Shown: positions 16,859 through 25,567, numbered from the stretch's first letter. The stretch is DNA of 64,000 bases from Congregibacter variabilis (GCF_045689235.1 NZ_CP136864.1:434001-498000), one strand, 5' to 3'. Translations and numbers: made by a program. The notes: generated from the sequence alone by a model not told the origin.

Positions 16859-18427
16859 TTACTTTTTGGCGAGTTTAGGTTTGACTGCGGTTTTGCGCGC
16901 AGTGGTTTTGGTTTTGGCTTTTGCCTTCGGCTTTGCTTTTGCTTTGGTTTTGCTTGCTGGCGCTTTGCGCTTGCGTTTTGCCGGCGCTGCCGCCGTCTTT
17001 CGCGTGTCCCCTGCCCGACGACCAGAGCCGCTCACTCCTGCGACCAATTCCAACTCCACCAGAGCATCCTCAAGGTGATCGATGATCCGCTGGATCTGAG
17101 GCATGGAACGCCGGCAGGCCACAATGCCAAAGTCGAGTTGGTCGTGGTAGCTCACCAGCGTCATGTTCATAGCGAAGCCATCAAAGACGATGGACGCCGG
17201 ATACATGCCATCCAGTCGCGCGCCATTCCAATATAAAGGTTTGCGCGGTCCCGGCACATTGGATACGACGGTGCTAAAAGCGGGGAACTTTGAGCCCAAG
17301 CCTAAAATAGACGTCAGGAGTGCAGGCAACTGCGTGAGCTGCATAAACAGGGCTGCCTCTGCCGGTGAGAGCTCCTTTAGCAGGTCCTTGCCCGCACGCA
17401 TGGATTTCTGAATCGTACGCAGGCGCTTTTCCGGGTCGTAGACATTAGTAGCCATATCGGCAGTTATAAAGCCAATAGCATTACTGGAATCTAAGTCGCC
17501 TTCTTCACGTAGAGATACCGGCGCCATAGCCTTGAGGGAGTGCAGGGGGAGCTCGTCGCGGGACAGAAGATATCGACGCAGTGCGCCGGCGCACATGGCT
17601 AGAACAACATCGTTGACGGTCGCATCCATGGACTTGCAAACATTCTTGACGCGCTCAAAAGCAAAGGTCTGGGCGACGAAGCGCCGGGCACCGGACACGC
17701 GAGTGTTAATTGAGGTTTTTGGTACGTTGTGCCAAGGCACGGCAAGGTTGCCGCTGCGCCCGACAAATGCCAGTCCAAAGCGGCGCATGGCGGTTGCCAG
17801 ATTCATGCTGGAGTCGTACTGCTGCTTCAGGGCTTCCAAGACATTGCGCATGTCGCGCTTGTTGGGTTCCGGCGCACTCTTGGAACCTCCAAAGCGCTGT
17901 TGCTTGTAAACCTCGTAGGCTTCCTGGGAGTAGGGGGCGTAGCCAAGGGGGGCACTGGGCTCTTCGGTGCACATAGCCTGCGTGATGTGCATAGCGCCCA
18001 CACCATCGATGGCCGCGTGATGAATCTTGTTATACACCGCGAACTGGCGATCCTGCAGGCCCTCGATAATGTGCAACTCCCATAAGGGTCGTGTGCGATC
18101 CAGTAAGGTGGTGTGCAGCCTCGACGCGAGGGCAAAGAGTTCGCGATAACGCCCGGGACTGGGGAGCGCGGAGTGCCTGACGTGGTAGTCCATGTCGATG
18201 TGTTCGTCCTTCTCCCAGAACAGCCCCGTCTTTCCTGTTACCACGTAGTCGCCAAAGGGCTTTCGAAATTCCGTGCAGTCTCGAAGCTGGGTTCGAAGCG
18301 CGCTTAAGAATTCTTGTTCATCCGCGCCATCAGGTAAGGTAAACAGGTTGACACCGCCGACGTGCATTGGAGTCTCTCGCTTTTCCAGGAGAAGAAAGCC
18401 GGCACTGGTAAGATCGATTCTACGCAT
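16859..18427 (-). CDS. Wax ester synthase / diacylglycerol acyltransferase (WS/DGAT) with histone-like tail
   Basis: This 522-residue bifunctional acyltransferase transfers acyl-CoA to fatty alcohol or diacylglycerol. The catalytic motif HHAAIDG is at 136-142; NVPGPRKP and the PLWE motif are conserved WS/DGAT blocks. The enzyme body ends near residue 460. The remaining 55-60 residues are almost only Lys, Ala, Pro, Thr and Arg (for example KRKRKAPASKTKAKAKPKA), like histone H1 or AlgP tails, and are not part of the usual family. The tail may bind polyanions (DNA, polyphosphate or lipid-droplet surfaces), which is inference. Confidence 0.92.
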   Translation of the reverse strand: MRRIDLTSAGFLLLEKRETPMHVGGVNLFTLPDGADEQEFLSALRTQLRDCTEFRKPFGDYVVTGKTGLFWEKDEHIDMDYHVRHSALPSPGRYRELFALASRLHTTLLDRTRPLWELHIIEGLQDRQFAVYNKIHHAAIDGVGAMHITQAMCTEEPSAPLGYAPYSQEAYEVYKQQRFGGSKSAPEPNKRDMRNVLEALKQQYDSSMNLATAMRRFGLAFVGRSGNLAVPWHNVPKTSINTRVSGARRFVAQTFAFERVKNVCKSMDATVNDVVLAMCAGALRRYLLSRDELPLHSLKAMAPVSLREEGDLDSSNAIGFITADMATNVYDPEKRLRTIQKSMRAGKDLLKELSPAEAALFMQLTQLPALLTSILGLGSKFPAFSTVVSNVPGPRKPLYWNGARLDGMYPASIVFDGFAMNMTLVSYHDQLDFGIVACRRSMPQIQRIIDHLEDALVELELVAGVSGSGRRAGDTRKTAAAPAKRKRKAPASKTKAKAKPKAKAKTKTTARKTAVKPKLAKK

Positions 18428-18491
18428 GATTTTTATCCCTTACTGGTGGACGAATCCTATAAGCTTTGCGTCAGTGATGTAAGCGGCTCCC

Positions 18492-18520
18492 ATGACGCGG
18501 GGCTGTGACAACACTACACT
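18492..18520 (+). promoter_or_regulatory. Sigma-70-like promoter of the M20 peptidase gene
   Basis: ATGACG (18492-18497) and TACACT (18515-18520) are separated by 17 bases, ending 34 bp before the ATG at 18555. Both boxes keep most consensus positions. It reads away from the WS/DGAT gene. Confidence 0.4.
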
Positions 18521-18554
18521 GCTCAACCCAACCACGTAAATCAGGAGAACGTGA

Positions 18555-19949
18555 ATGCGTCGAAGTTTCTGGACGGCTTTAATCCTGTTATCGCTCAGTG
18601 TGGCGTCGCAGGCTCAGATACAAAGTGAGCACGCGCAAAAGACACTGGAGATCTACAGGACCATTGTGGAGGTTGATACCTCCAAGACCAAGGGCAATAC
18701 GATACGAGTAGCCCAATATCTGGCTGATGAGTTAATCGCTGCCGGTTTTGCAAAAGAAGATGTGCGCATCGTACCAAAAGATGACTTTGGCACCTTGATC
18801 GCAACCTACCGCGGCGACGGTAGTGCCTCAGCTAAGCCAATTTTGCTCTTGGGGCATATGGATGTGGTCGAAGCCTTGGCCGAAGACTGGGTGCGTCCTC
18901 CCTTTGAGTTGACACAGGACGAGGTGAATTTTTACGCCCGGGGCACTATCGATAACAAATTCGGCGTCGCGCAATTGACCGGGACCATGATCCGCCTAAA
19001 GAAAGAGGGTTTCGTGCCTGATCGCGACCTGATCCTTGCTTTCTCCGGCGACGAAGAAAGTGGCATGACCACAACACGAATGATGGCCTATGAAATGCCG
19101 GAGCTTGCAGAGGCAGAGTACGCGCTGAACTCAGATGCTGGCGGCGGTAGTCTCACGGCTGACGGTGTGGCTGTTAGTTACCGCGTGCAGGCTGCTGAAA
19201 AGACCTACGCCACCTGGGAAATTACAGTACGTAATCCCGGTGGACACAGTAGTCGTCCTCGGGATGACAACGCCATTTACGACCTTGCTGGTGCGGTAAA
19301 AGCTATTGAAGCCCATCGTTTTCCTGTGATGTGGAGTGAGATGACGCTGTCGTATTTCCAAAAAATCGGCGAGAAGATTGGGGGTGAGCTGGGCGACGCC
19401 ATGGTGCGCTTTGCCTATGACCCTGAAGATGCCGAAGCGGCGGAAACCCTGCGCAGCCAACCGTCCTATGTGGGAACTACCCGTACAACCTGTGTAGTAA
19501 CCATGCTGCAGGCAGGACATGCCGAGAACGCCTTACCGCAATCTGCGACCGCAACGGTTAACTGTCGTATTTTCCCCGGCGTCTCGGTAGCTGATATCGA
19601 AGCCGAACTGCGGGGAGTGGTTGGCAACGAAGAGGCGGAGTTTGTTCTGTTGGGGGATCCCACAGAGAGTCCGATCTCTGAGATTCGCGCAGACGTTCTC
19701 GCAGCGGTGAGCAAATCAGTGCATAGCCGGCATCCGGGTCTGGATATGATTACCTACATGGAGTCAGGTGGTACCGACGGGATGCATTATCGATCGGCGG
19801 GCATTCCCACCTGGGGTATTTCCGGCGTGTTTATGAACCCGGACGAGATGTACGCTCACGGACTCAACGAGCGGGTGCCCATCAAGGCCTTCTACGACGC
19901 TTTGGATCACTGGTCCGTGATCATTCGCGAGTTAACCACTCCCAAGTAA
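18555..19949 (+). CDS. Secreted M20 family metallopeptidase
   Basis: This 464-residue protein has a signal peptide (RRSFWTALILLSLSVASQAQ, cleavage after SQA). The M20 catalytic di-zinc domain shows GHMDVV, RGTIDNKFG, SGDEESG and the C-terminal His in YAHGLNE; the dimerisation (lid) domain starts near ITVRNPGGHSSRP. It should act in the periplasm as an aminopeptidase, carboxypeptidase or dipeptidase. AGGAGA precedes the ATG by about 6 bases. Confidence 0.9.
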   Translation: MRRSFWTALILLSLSVASQAQIQSEHAQKTLEIYRTIVEVDTSKTKGNTIRVAQYLADELIAAGFAKEDVRIVPKDDFGTLIATYRGDGSASAKPILLLGHMDVVEALAEDWVRPPFELTQDEVNFYARGTIDNKFGVAQLTGTMIRLKKEGFVPDRDLILAFSGDEESGMTTTRMMAYEMPELAEAEYALNSDAGGGSLTADGVAVSYRVQAAEKTYATWEITVRNPGGHSSRPRDDNAIYDLAGAVKAIEAHRFPVMWSEMTLSYFQKIGEKIGGELGDAMVRFAYDPEDAEAAETLRSQPSYVGTTRTTCVVTMLQAGHAENALPQSATATVNCRIFPGVSVADIEAELRGVVGNEEAEFVLLGDPTESPISEIRADVLAAVSKSVHSRHPGLDMITYMESGGTDGMHYRSAGIPTWGISGVFMNPDEMYAHGLNERVPIKAFYDALDHWSVIIRELTTPK

Positions 19950-19963
19950 TCTTGTTTGGACAA

Positions 19964-19992
19964 AGCCGGGCAGTGGTTTTTGCTGCTCGGCT
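19964..19992. terminator. Bidirectional terminator-like hairpin
   Basis: AGCCGGGCAG (19964-19973) pairs with CTGCTCGGCT (19983-19992), ten pairs including one G-U, around a nine-base T-rich loop. It lies between the convergent peptidase and glutamate-synthase-like genes. No long T-run follows. Confidence 0.5.
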
Positions 19993-20016
19993 ATTACACC
20001 TCGAACACCTTTAAAT

Positions 20017-21627
20017 TTAATGTTTGGCTTTGTCGCTTCGCACAGAAAAACTGTCACTGTCTGCCTCATTGAGGTGAACGAACACAGCGTCGGCCGCCGT
20101 GGCGGTTAGATAGGCGCCATTTTGTGGAAGGGGAAATAGCTGGTCGTAGCGCCGGATCGTCATCTGATCGACTCGGCGATAGATGTGTGTTCGGTCTAGT
20201 TGCTTGGGTGAATCCAGTCCGGCGGAGGATGCGAGGTCTAACAGTGCATGCATGGTCTCGCTGTGAAATCTCGCTACTCGCGTCCCCTTGTCGCTGACGT
20301 CCAGACCTCGTATGAGCCGTGGATCTTGCGTTGTGATGCCCGTGGGGCAGCGGTTAGTGTTGCACTCCAGCGACTGCACGCAGCCCAGGGCCAACATCAT
20401 TCCTCTTGCGCTGTTGCAAAGGTCGGCCCCCAAAGCCAGGGCTTTTGCTACATGAAAAGCAGTGATAATTTTTCCGGAAGCGATGATACGGATTTGCTCT
20501 CGCAGACCGAACCCCGCGAGGGTATTGACGACAAAAGCCAGTCCATCGCGCAGCGGCATTCCTACGGAATTGCTGTATTCCAAAGGCGCCGCTCCCGTGC
20601 CACCTTCACCGCCATCGACGGTGATAAAGTCGGGCATGATCTGCGTCTCAAGCATAGCTTTGCAGATGGCGATGAACTCGCTTTCGCGGCCAACGCAGAG
20701 TTTAAAGCCAACGGGTTTTCCGCCAGAGAGTTCGCGTAGTTGCTTGACGAACTCAAGAAGACCCCGAGGGCTGGAGAATGCGCTGTGGGCCGAGGGTGAA
20801 ACGACTTCTGTCCCCACGGGGACCTGTCGAATACGCGCAATGAGATCCGTGTTTTTGCTGGCGGGGAGTATTCCACCGTGTCCGGGTTTTGCGCCTTGAG
20901 AGAGTTTGATCTCAATCATCTTGATGTTGTCACGCATGGCGGTCTCGGCAAATCTTGTGGCAGAAAACCGTCCATCTTCGCTTCTGCATCCGAAGTAACC
21001 CGTGCCGATCTGCCAGACCAAATCCCCCTCATATTCACAATGAAATTCTGAAACGCCACCTTCACCGGTGTTGTGATAAAAGTTTCCTAATGCCGCTCCC
21101 CGATTGAGGGCGCGAACGGCGTTATTGCTTAATGAGCCGAAGCTCATCGCTGAGATATTAAGCAAGGCCGCGCTGTAGGGCTGCGTACAATCTGCACCGC
21201 CAACACTGACTCGAGGATTCTGATCCAATGCACTGATATCGCGCGCGGCAATGGAGTGTCCCATCCATTCGTAGCCATCATGATAGGTATCGACCTTAGT
21301 GCCAAAAGGCACACTGGCTAAGTCCCCCTTTGCACGCTGGTAGACGATCGCCCGAAACATACGGTTGATGGGCGCCCCGCCGACGTCCGACTCCAGGAGA
21401 TACTGCTGTACAAAAGGTCGCACGGATTCAAGGAGCCAGCGTCCCCGGCCGATGAGCGGGAAATTACGCCTGATACTGTGTTCTGTCTGCTGCATGTCGT
21501 AGATGCCAATGCAGAAGCTGATCAGAACCAGAAGAAAAAACAGCCAGCTAAGTAAGCTATGGAGCCCGGCAAAGAAGGGAATACCGGCCAGCAGGATATG
21601 CACAATAAAAAACGCCGCACGTGACAC
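20017..21627 (-). CDS. Membrane-anchored FMN-binding glutamate-synthase-like protein
   Basis: This 536-residue protein has two N-terminal hydrophobic helices (about 5-23 and 27-44), then the FMN/3Fe-4S synthase domain of GltB: a GAKPGHGGILPASK block, VDGGEGGTGAAP, and a Cys cluster GCVQSLECNTNRCPTGI. It lacks the glutamine amidotransferase domain and the GltB C-terminal helix, so it is not a classical GOGAT. Proteins of this architecture are widespread, with unknown substrate. Start GTG 21627 has GGAGAC 5-6 bases upstream. It lies 119 bp behind the WYL regulator on the same strand. Confidence 0.87.
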   Translation of the reverse strand: MSRAAFFIVHILLAGIPFFAGLHSLLSWLFFLLVLISFCIGIYDMQQTEHSIRRNFPLIGRGRWLLESVRPFVQQYLLESDVGGAPINRMFRAIVYQRAKGDLASVPFGTKVDTYHDGYEWMGHSIAARDISALDQNPRVSVGGADCTQPYSAALLNISAMSFGSLSNNAVRALNRGAALGNFYHNTGEGGVSEFHCEYEGDLVWQIGTGYFGCRSEDGRFSATRFAETAMRDNIKMIEIKLSQGAKPGHGGILPASKNTDLIARIRQVPVGTEVVSPSAHSAFSSPRGLLEFVKQLRELSGGKPVGFKLCVGRESEFIAICKAMLETQIMPDFITVDGGEGGTGAAPLEYSNSVGMPLRDGLAFVVNTLAGFGLREQIRIIASGKIITAFHVAKALALGADLCNSARGMMLALGCVQSLECNTNRCPTGITTQDPRLIRGLDVSDKGTRVARFHSETMHALLDLASSAGLDSPKQLDRTHIYRRVDQMTIRRYDQLFPLPQNGAYLTATAADAVFVHLNEADSDSFSVRSDKAKH

Positions 21628-21746
21628 GGGGGTCTCCTTAATTAGTGATTGCGCGATGAGATGAGTTTGCGTGGCAAGCGTACTTTGCTCCCGAGGTTTC
21701 GGTGATAATAATCAAGCTGTCAGGTGTATTTGAGTGGATAGCTAAA

Positions 21747-22607
21747 TCATCCGAAAAGCCAGGGAGAAAGCGCCTCGCGATTTTGTAGCACTACCTGTTG
21801 CGCCAGGGGATTATCTTGCTGCTTGCCCGGATCCAATTGTAATAACTGCAGTTGGTAGTTGACGAGAGTGGCTCGGGTATTCAGGCATAGCTGGCCGTCC
21901 TGCATACCGTAATCATGGGCTATGACTTCCTGCTGCGCGGGGGATAGCCTCGCGTCCGGCACGATCACAAGTTCAATGCGATTTTGCCAGTCATTGTCCT
22001 GGTCTTCGCCATAGGGTGACGCGTCCAGCATATCGGCCTCGCCGCGAAAACGGCTTAAAACAAAATCTCGAAAGCTCTGATTCTTTTCACACCAGGCGCG
22101 GACATGCCAGCGGTATCCCGTAAACACCAGGGTGTGCGGCACAATAATACGGCCCTCCCGATCGGGATGCTGCAGGGACACGTAGTCAACCTCCAGGCGC
22201 TTTTGGGCTCTGGCAGCCTGAATCATAGGACGAAGAATGCGGGGCGAAACATCGCGTCCCGGAGGCGTTAGCTGTTCTACATTGGCGGTGGCCAATGGCA
22301 GTGCTTCGAACACCCCCATGAGTTGTTCGTCCCGAGTCATCAAGTGCAGATATTCGTCGGCCGTTCCGCGAGTCACTCGCGGCTGGAATTCATCGGTGGG
22401 CCGGTAACCTTTGAGAAACTTGTCGTAGGCAATATTGCCCGGTGCAATTTCTCGAAGGTAAAAATTAATGTCTTTGCTGGCCTGTTGGCGGCCGATACCA
22501 AAGCAGCGGGTAAGATGCCCGGTGGTCAGACGGCCTTCCCACAAACTTATGATTTCAATATAACGGTACCTGAGGAGATGGTCCCAGCGATATGGCCACA
22601 GGTCCAT
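21747..22607 (-). CDS. WYL-domain transcriptional regulator, BrxR/CapW-like
   Basis: This 286-residue protein has an N-terminal winged helix-turn-helix (RYRYIEIISLWEGRLTTGHL, then GIGRQQASKDINFYL, residues about 12-55). A WYL domain follows (about 130-195, with VFTGYRWHVRAWCE and FRDFVLSRF) and a C-terminal WCX-type region. The WHVRAxCE and FRDFVL signatures are those of the BrxR/CapW group, repressors known from BREX and CBASS defence loci that respond to nucleic-acid-type ligands. Here no defence gene is adjacent. The nearest gene downstream on its strand is the glutamate-synthase-like protein. Confidence 0.85.
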   Translation of the reverse strand: MDLWPYRWDHLLRYRYIEIISLWEGRLTTGHLTRCFGIGRQQASKDINFYLREIAPGNIAYDKFLKGYRPTDEFQPRVTRGTADEYLHLMTRDEQLMGVFEALPLATANVEQLTPPGRDVSPRILRPMIQAARAQKRLEVDYVSLQHPDREGRIIVPHTLVFTGYRWHVRAWCEKNQSFRDFVLSRFRGEADMLDASPYGEDQDNDWQNRIELVIVPDARLSPAQQEVIAHDYGMQDGQLCLNTRATLVNYQLQLLQLDPGKQQDNPLAQQVVLQNREALSPWLFG

Positions 22608-22691
22608 AGGTCACTCCCGGGGTGGTATTTCAGTGGTGTTTTTGAGGATGTAAATCTTTAGCCGCCGTCCCGTTGAGTCCCGCAGGGAAGA

Positions 22692-22729
22692 CGCTCTGAG
22701 GCGCGGTGGCAAACTTGCGCCTCAGAGCG
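22692..22729 (-). terminator. Strong 13-bp perfect hairpin downstream of the repeat lipoprotein
   Basis: CGCTCTGAGGCGC (22692-22704) and GCGCCTCAGAGCG (22717-22729) pair perfectly across a 12-base loop. The stem begins 22 bp past the lipoprotein stop in its direction of transcription. A T-run is lacking (TCTTCCC follows), but the stem is strong enough to end or protect the message. Confidence 0.6.
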
Positions 22730-22751
22730 ATAGGTAGAGCTGTTCAGCTAC

Positions 22752-23192
22752 TCAGCTTTCGCCCATTTTCTTCATGGCGTCAGCAGCACCGGCTTCGGCA
22801 TCATCCATCATATCTTTGGCTTCTGTTTCAGCATCATCCATCATGCCTTTGGCAGCGTCCTTGCCGTCGTTCATCATTTCACCGGCTTTGTCCGTGGCCG
22901 CTTCAGCCATCTCGCCTGCAGATTCCATGGCGCCATCAGCCGCGTCTCCAACTGATTCCATAGCATCTTCGGCAGCGTCGCCCATAGATTCCATGGCATC
23001 ACCAGTAGCATCAACTGCGCCTTCAGCCATGTCGCCTGCCTTATCCATAGCTCCCTCAGCCATTTCTGAGGCAGATTCGGCAGCTTCTTCTGCGGTGCTC
23101 TTGGCTTTATCCATGTCTTCTTTACTGCAGCCGCCCAGTGTGAGGAGGAGGGCAGAGGTGGCAACTACGCCAATGATCGCTTTAGTTCGCAT
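22752..23192 (-). CDS. Repeat-rich, Ala/Asp/Met lipoprotein
   Basis: This 146-residue predicted lipoprotein has signal MRTKAIIGVVATSALLLTLG followed by lipobox LGGC (Cys22). The mature part is made of imperfect 11-residue-like repeats of the type MDKAGDMAEGA, MESMGDAAEDA and MESVGDAADGA. These should form long amphipathic helices with acidic faces, like apolipoprotein- or LEA-like proteins. It lacks Trp, Tyr and Phe in the mature part. The open frame extends to 23270, but ATG 23192 has a clear AAGGAAA ribosome site and starts the signal peptide. Function unknown; periplasmic or outer-membrane face. Confidence 0.8.
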   Translation of the reverse strand: MRTKAIIGVVATSALLLTLGGCSKEDMDKAKSTAEEAAESASEMAEGAMDKAGDMAEGAVDATGDAMESMGDAAEDAMESVGDAADGAMESAGEMAEAATDKAGEMMNDGKDAAKGMMDDAETEAKDMMDDAEAGAADAMKKMGES

Positions 23193-23535
23193 GATATTTC
23201 CTTTTTGTTGATGAGTTGGTTTGGGTTTACCCGGGATATTGGCTACTGCCGTTCTAAAAACATGAGACAAGAACAGGGCGTCAGACCAACAGTTATTCGC
23301 GCCGGTACGTTACGCAGGCTAGAACTTAATGGCAAGCGACCCGCAGGTAAAGGCTTTATCACTTTGATCTTTGTGTAAGTTTGCGACGCAAAGCCAAGAA
23401 ATTCGCGCATTGATCTGTCTTGATCAGTGATCTGGGTGATCCCCGCTACGTAACAATAGCTCAAGCATCGTCTTTACCGGGAGATGCGCTAAGCTCTTTA
23501 TACTTCGTCAAACCCTCTTCGGGAGTCACTTTACT
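23193..23535. other. 343-bp intergenic region between divergent lipoprotein and peroxiredoxin genes
   Basis: No convincing gene is present. It should hold the promoters of both neighbours. A TATACT -10-like box is at 23499-23504, 31 bp before the peroxiredoxin ATG, without a good -35. The GATC-rich stretch at about 23413-23445 (TTGATCTGTCTTGATCAGTG) has no recognised function. A minus-strand frame at 23243-23464 lacks coding character. Confidence 0.4.
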
Positions 23536-24075
23536 ATGCAGTATTTCGCTATCGCTTCGCTTCGTATGCTCTTCATTGCAGCATTAAGTCTGCTCGCCGC
23601 CTTTGCTCATGCGGAGCTCAAGGTAGGCGATATGGCGCCGGATTTCAGTTTGGCCGCGTCAGATGGTCAAACATACAACTTGTCCGATTACCGCGGTAAG
23701 CAGGCCGTGGTGCTGGCTTGGTTTCCCCGCGCTTTTACCTCAGGGTGCACTGTTGAGTGCAAAAGCCTCGCGGAAAATGGTGAGCAGATTCGTAAGTTTG
23801 ATGTGAGCTACTTTATGGCGAGCACCGATCCGGTGGAGAAGAACGCTGAGTTTGCACAAGACACCGGGGCGGATTTCCCGCTTTTGAGCGACCCCGACGG
23901 AAAGGTGGCCACGGCCTACGGCGTTTTTACCATGGGGTTTGCCCGTCGTTATACGTACTACATCGATGTTAATGGCGTGATTTCGCACATAGACAGTGCG
24001 GTGAAGCCCAGTACCTCGGCCGAGGATATGATCGCCAATCTTGAAAAACTCGGCGTCTCGAAAACGGATTCCTAA
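23536..24075 (+). CDS. Exported peroxiredoxin, Bcp/AhpC-TSA type
   Basis: This 179-residue protein has a signal peptide (LRMLFIAALSLLAAFAHA, cleavage after AHA), then a peroxiredoxin domain: LKVGDMAPDFSLAASDG, WFPRAFTSGCTVECKSL with the peroxidatic Cys and a second Cys four residues on (the Bcp spacing), and DPDGKVATAYGV. The mature protein should reduce peroxides in the periplasm. Most Bcp proteins are cytoplasmic, so the signal peptide is notable. It precedes a MATE exporter by about 80 bp. Confidence 0.87.
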   Translation: MQYFAIASLRMLFIAALSLLAAFAHAELKVGDMAPDFSLAASDGQTYNLSDYRGKQAVVLAWFPRAFTSGCTVECKSLAENGEQIRKFDVSYFMASTDPVEKNAEFAQDTGADFPLLSDPDGKVATAYGVFTMGFARRYTYYIDVNGVISHIDSAVKPSTSAEDMIANLEKLGVSKTDS

Positions 24076-24156
24076 GTCCGTCAAAAGGCCTGGGAATTTT
24101 CCGCCGGTGGCCGAGTTAGAGGCGTAGAATACGCGCCCAGCAATTGGCAGGGCGCT

Positions 24157-25521
24157 ATGTGGTTCTCTCGAGCAACGCTCAACAGGCTTTTCTTACTGGC
24201 ACTTCCCATGGTGGTGTCTCAGGGTGCGCTCGCCCTGATGTCCTTCGCCGATCGGTTCTTTTTATCGCGCATTAGCCCTGTACATGTCGCTGCCTCCTTA
24301 GGTGGCGGGGTGTCCTTCTGGGTGTGTCTGTGTTTCTTCAACGGTATTGCGGCTTATGGCAATGCGCTGGTTGCGCAGTATTTTGGACGCAGAGATATGC
24401 GCAGCTGCCCTCGTGTTGTCACCCAGGGCATCATGCTGGCAGTGGTAGCCATGCCGCTGCTGTTGCTGCTGGCGTGGCCCATGCTGTCACTGTTTGAGTG
24501 GATGGGGCATGCACCGGAGCTGGTGGCTTTGGAAAAACCCTATTTTCTTACCTTCATGAGCGGTGGGTTTTTCTTTCTTGTAAAAACTGTTCTTGCTTCC
24601 TATTTCTCTGGGATCGCTCGTCCGCGCGTGGTGATGATTGCCGATCTCATCGGTGTTTTTTTGAATATACCCCTGAGTTACGTTTTGATCTTTGGGCGTC
24701 TTGGCTTGCCGGAGCTGGGGATTGTCGGTGCGGCGCTGGGAACTGTGATCGCCTGTATTTTGTCCATCGCCATCTATCTGCTTTTCTATTTCAACCCGAT
24801 TCACGCTCGACGTTTTCATTTGCGTAAGTCCTTCGTGTTCATGCCGGGCATTATGCGTCGCTATCTCAGGCTCGGTTTACCTTCGGGGTTTGAGGTGCTT
24901 ATTGGTATGGGTACGTTCAATGTGTTTCTGCTCATGTTTCAGTCCTACGGTGTCGCCGAAGGCGCGGCTATGGCGATAGTATTTAATTGGGACATGTTGT
25001 CGTTTGTTCCTCTCATGGGCTTAAACATCGCACTGATGAGTATGATTGGACGCACGGTGGGTGCCGGCGACATGTCCAGAACAAATGAAGTGATATCCGC
25101 GGGCTTTGTTATGGCGGTGAGCTACGCGGGCGTGATGGGTTTGTGTTTTGTGGTCTTTCGAGAGTCACTGCTGCGGATGTTTGCCACCCCGGGCATGGAT
25201 TTTTCACCGATTCTCGCCGTGGGGGCACCCATGATGATTGGTATGGCGACCTACGTTGTGGCCGATGGACTCATTTTAGTCTGCAGCGGGGTCCTTCGGG
25301 GAGCGGGGGATACTCGTTGGTTAATGGTGGCGTCGGTATCGATTCACATCCTCACCCTGATCGTTCAGGTGTTTGTCATTCGTGTGTGGCAACTTGGTTC
25401 CCTAGTCAGCTGGTATGTGTTTGTTGCCATGCTCATAACCAACGCACTGCTGTATCTTTGGAGGGTTATGGGCTCTCGATGGCGGCACCCGGAGAGGCTC
25501 GCTCGAGTGATGCTTGAGTGA
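24157..25521 (+). CDS. MATE family efflux transporter
   Basis: This 454-residue inner-membrane protein has about 12 hydrophobic segments in two related halves. The N-terminal half opens LFLLALPMVVSQGALALMSFADRFFLSR and the second half starts near LRLGLPSGFEVLIGMGTFN, as in MATE/NorM proteins. It probably extrudes cationic drugs or metabolites by Na+ or H+ antiport; the substrate is unknown. A TAGAAT box at 24125-24130 may be its -10. Confidence 0.88.
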   Translation: MWFSRATLNRLFLLALPMVVSQGALALMSFADRFFLSRISPVHVAASLGGGVSFWVCLCFFNGIAAYGNALVAQYFGRRDMRSCPRVVTQGIMLAVVAMPLLLLLAWPMLSLFEWMGHAPELVALEKPYFLTFMSGGFFFLVKTVLASYFSGIARPRVVMIADLIGVFLNIPLSYVLIFGRLGLPELGIVGAALGTVIACILSIAIYLLFYFNPIHARRFHLRKSFVFMPGIMRRYLRLGLPSGFEVLIGMGTFNVFLLMFQSYGVAEGAAMAIVFNWDMLSFVPLMGLNIALMSMIGRTVGAGDMSRTNEVISAGFVMAVSYAGVMGLCFVVFRESLLRMFATPGMDFSPILAVGAPMMIGMATYVVADGLILVCSGVLRGAGDTRWLMVASVSIHILTLIVQVFVIRVWQLGSLVSWYVFVAMLITNALLYLWRVMGSRWRHPERLARVMLE

Positions 25522-25567
25522 GTAGTGGCCGGGGAGGCCGTTTCACCAGCGATCGACACCCAGCTGT

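Noticed and set aside
16622..17236. Plus-strand frame of 204 residues across the HerA-like and WS/DGAT genes
   Set aside because: It spans the gap between two clear minus-strand genes, and its Cys/Phe/Arg-rich repeats are the complement of the Lys/Ala tail codons.
20248..20739. Plus-strand frame opposite the glutamate-synthase-like gene
   Set aside because: Wholly antisense and without any motif.
22774..23164. Direct repeats in the lipoprotein DNA, considered as a CRISPR or satellite
   Set aside because: Repeats are in frame, imperfect and encode helical protein repeats; there are no spacers of constant length.
21747..23192. Possible defence island around the BrxR/CapW-like regulator
   Set aside because: No nuclease, methylase, cyclase, effector or mobile-element gene lies nearby; only the regulator resembles defence-associated proteins.
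23243..23464. Small minus-strand frame in the lipoprotein-peroxiredoxin gap
   Set aside because: No ribosome site, no family, and composition unlike the neighbours; left as non-coding.
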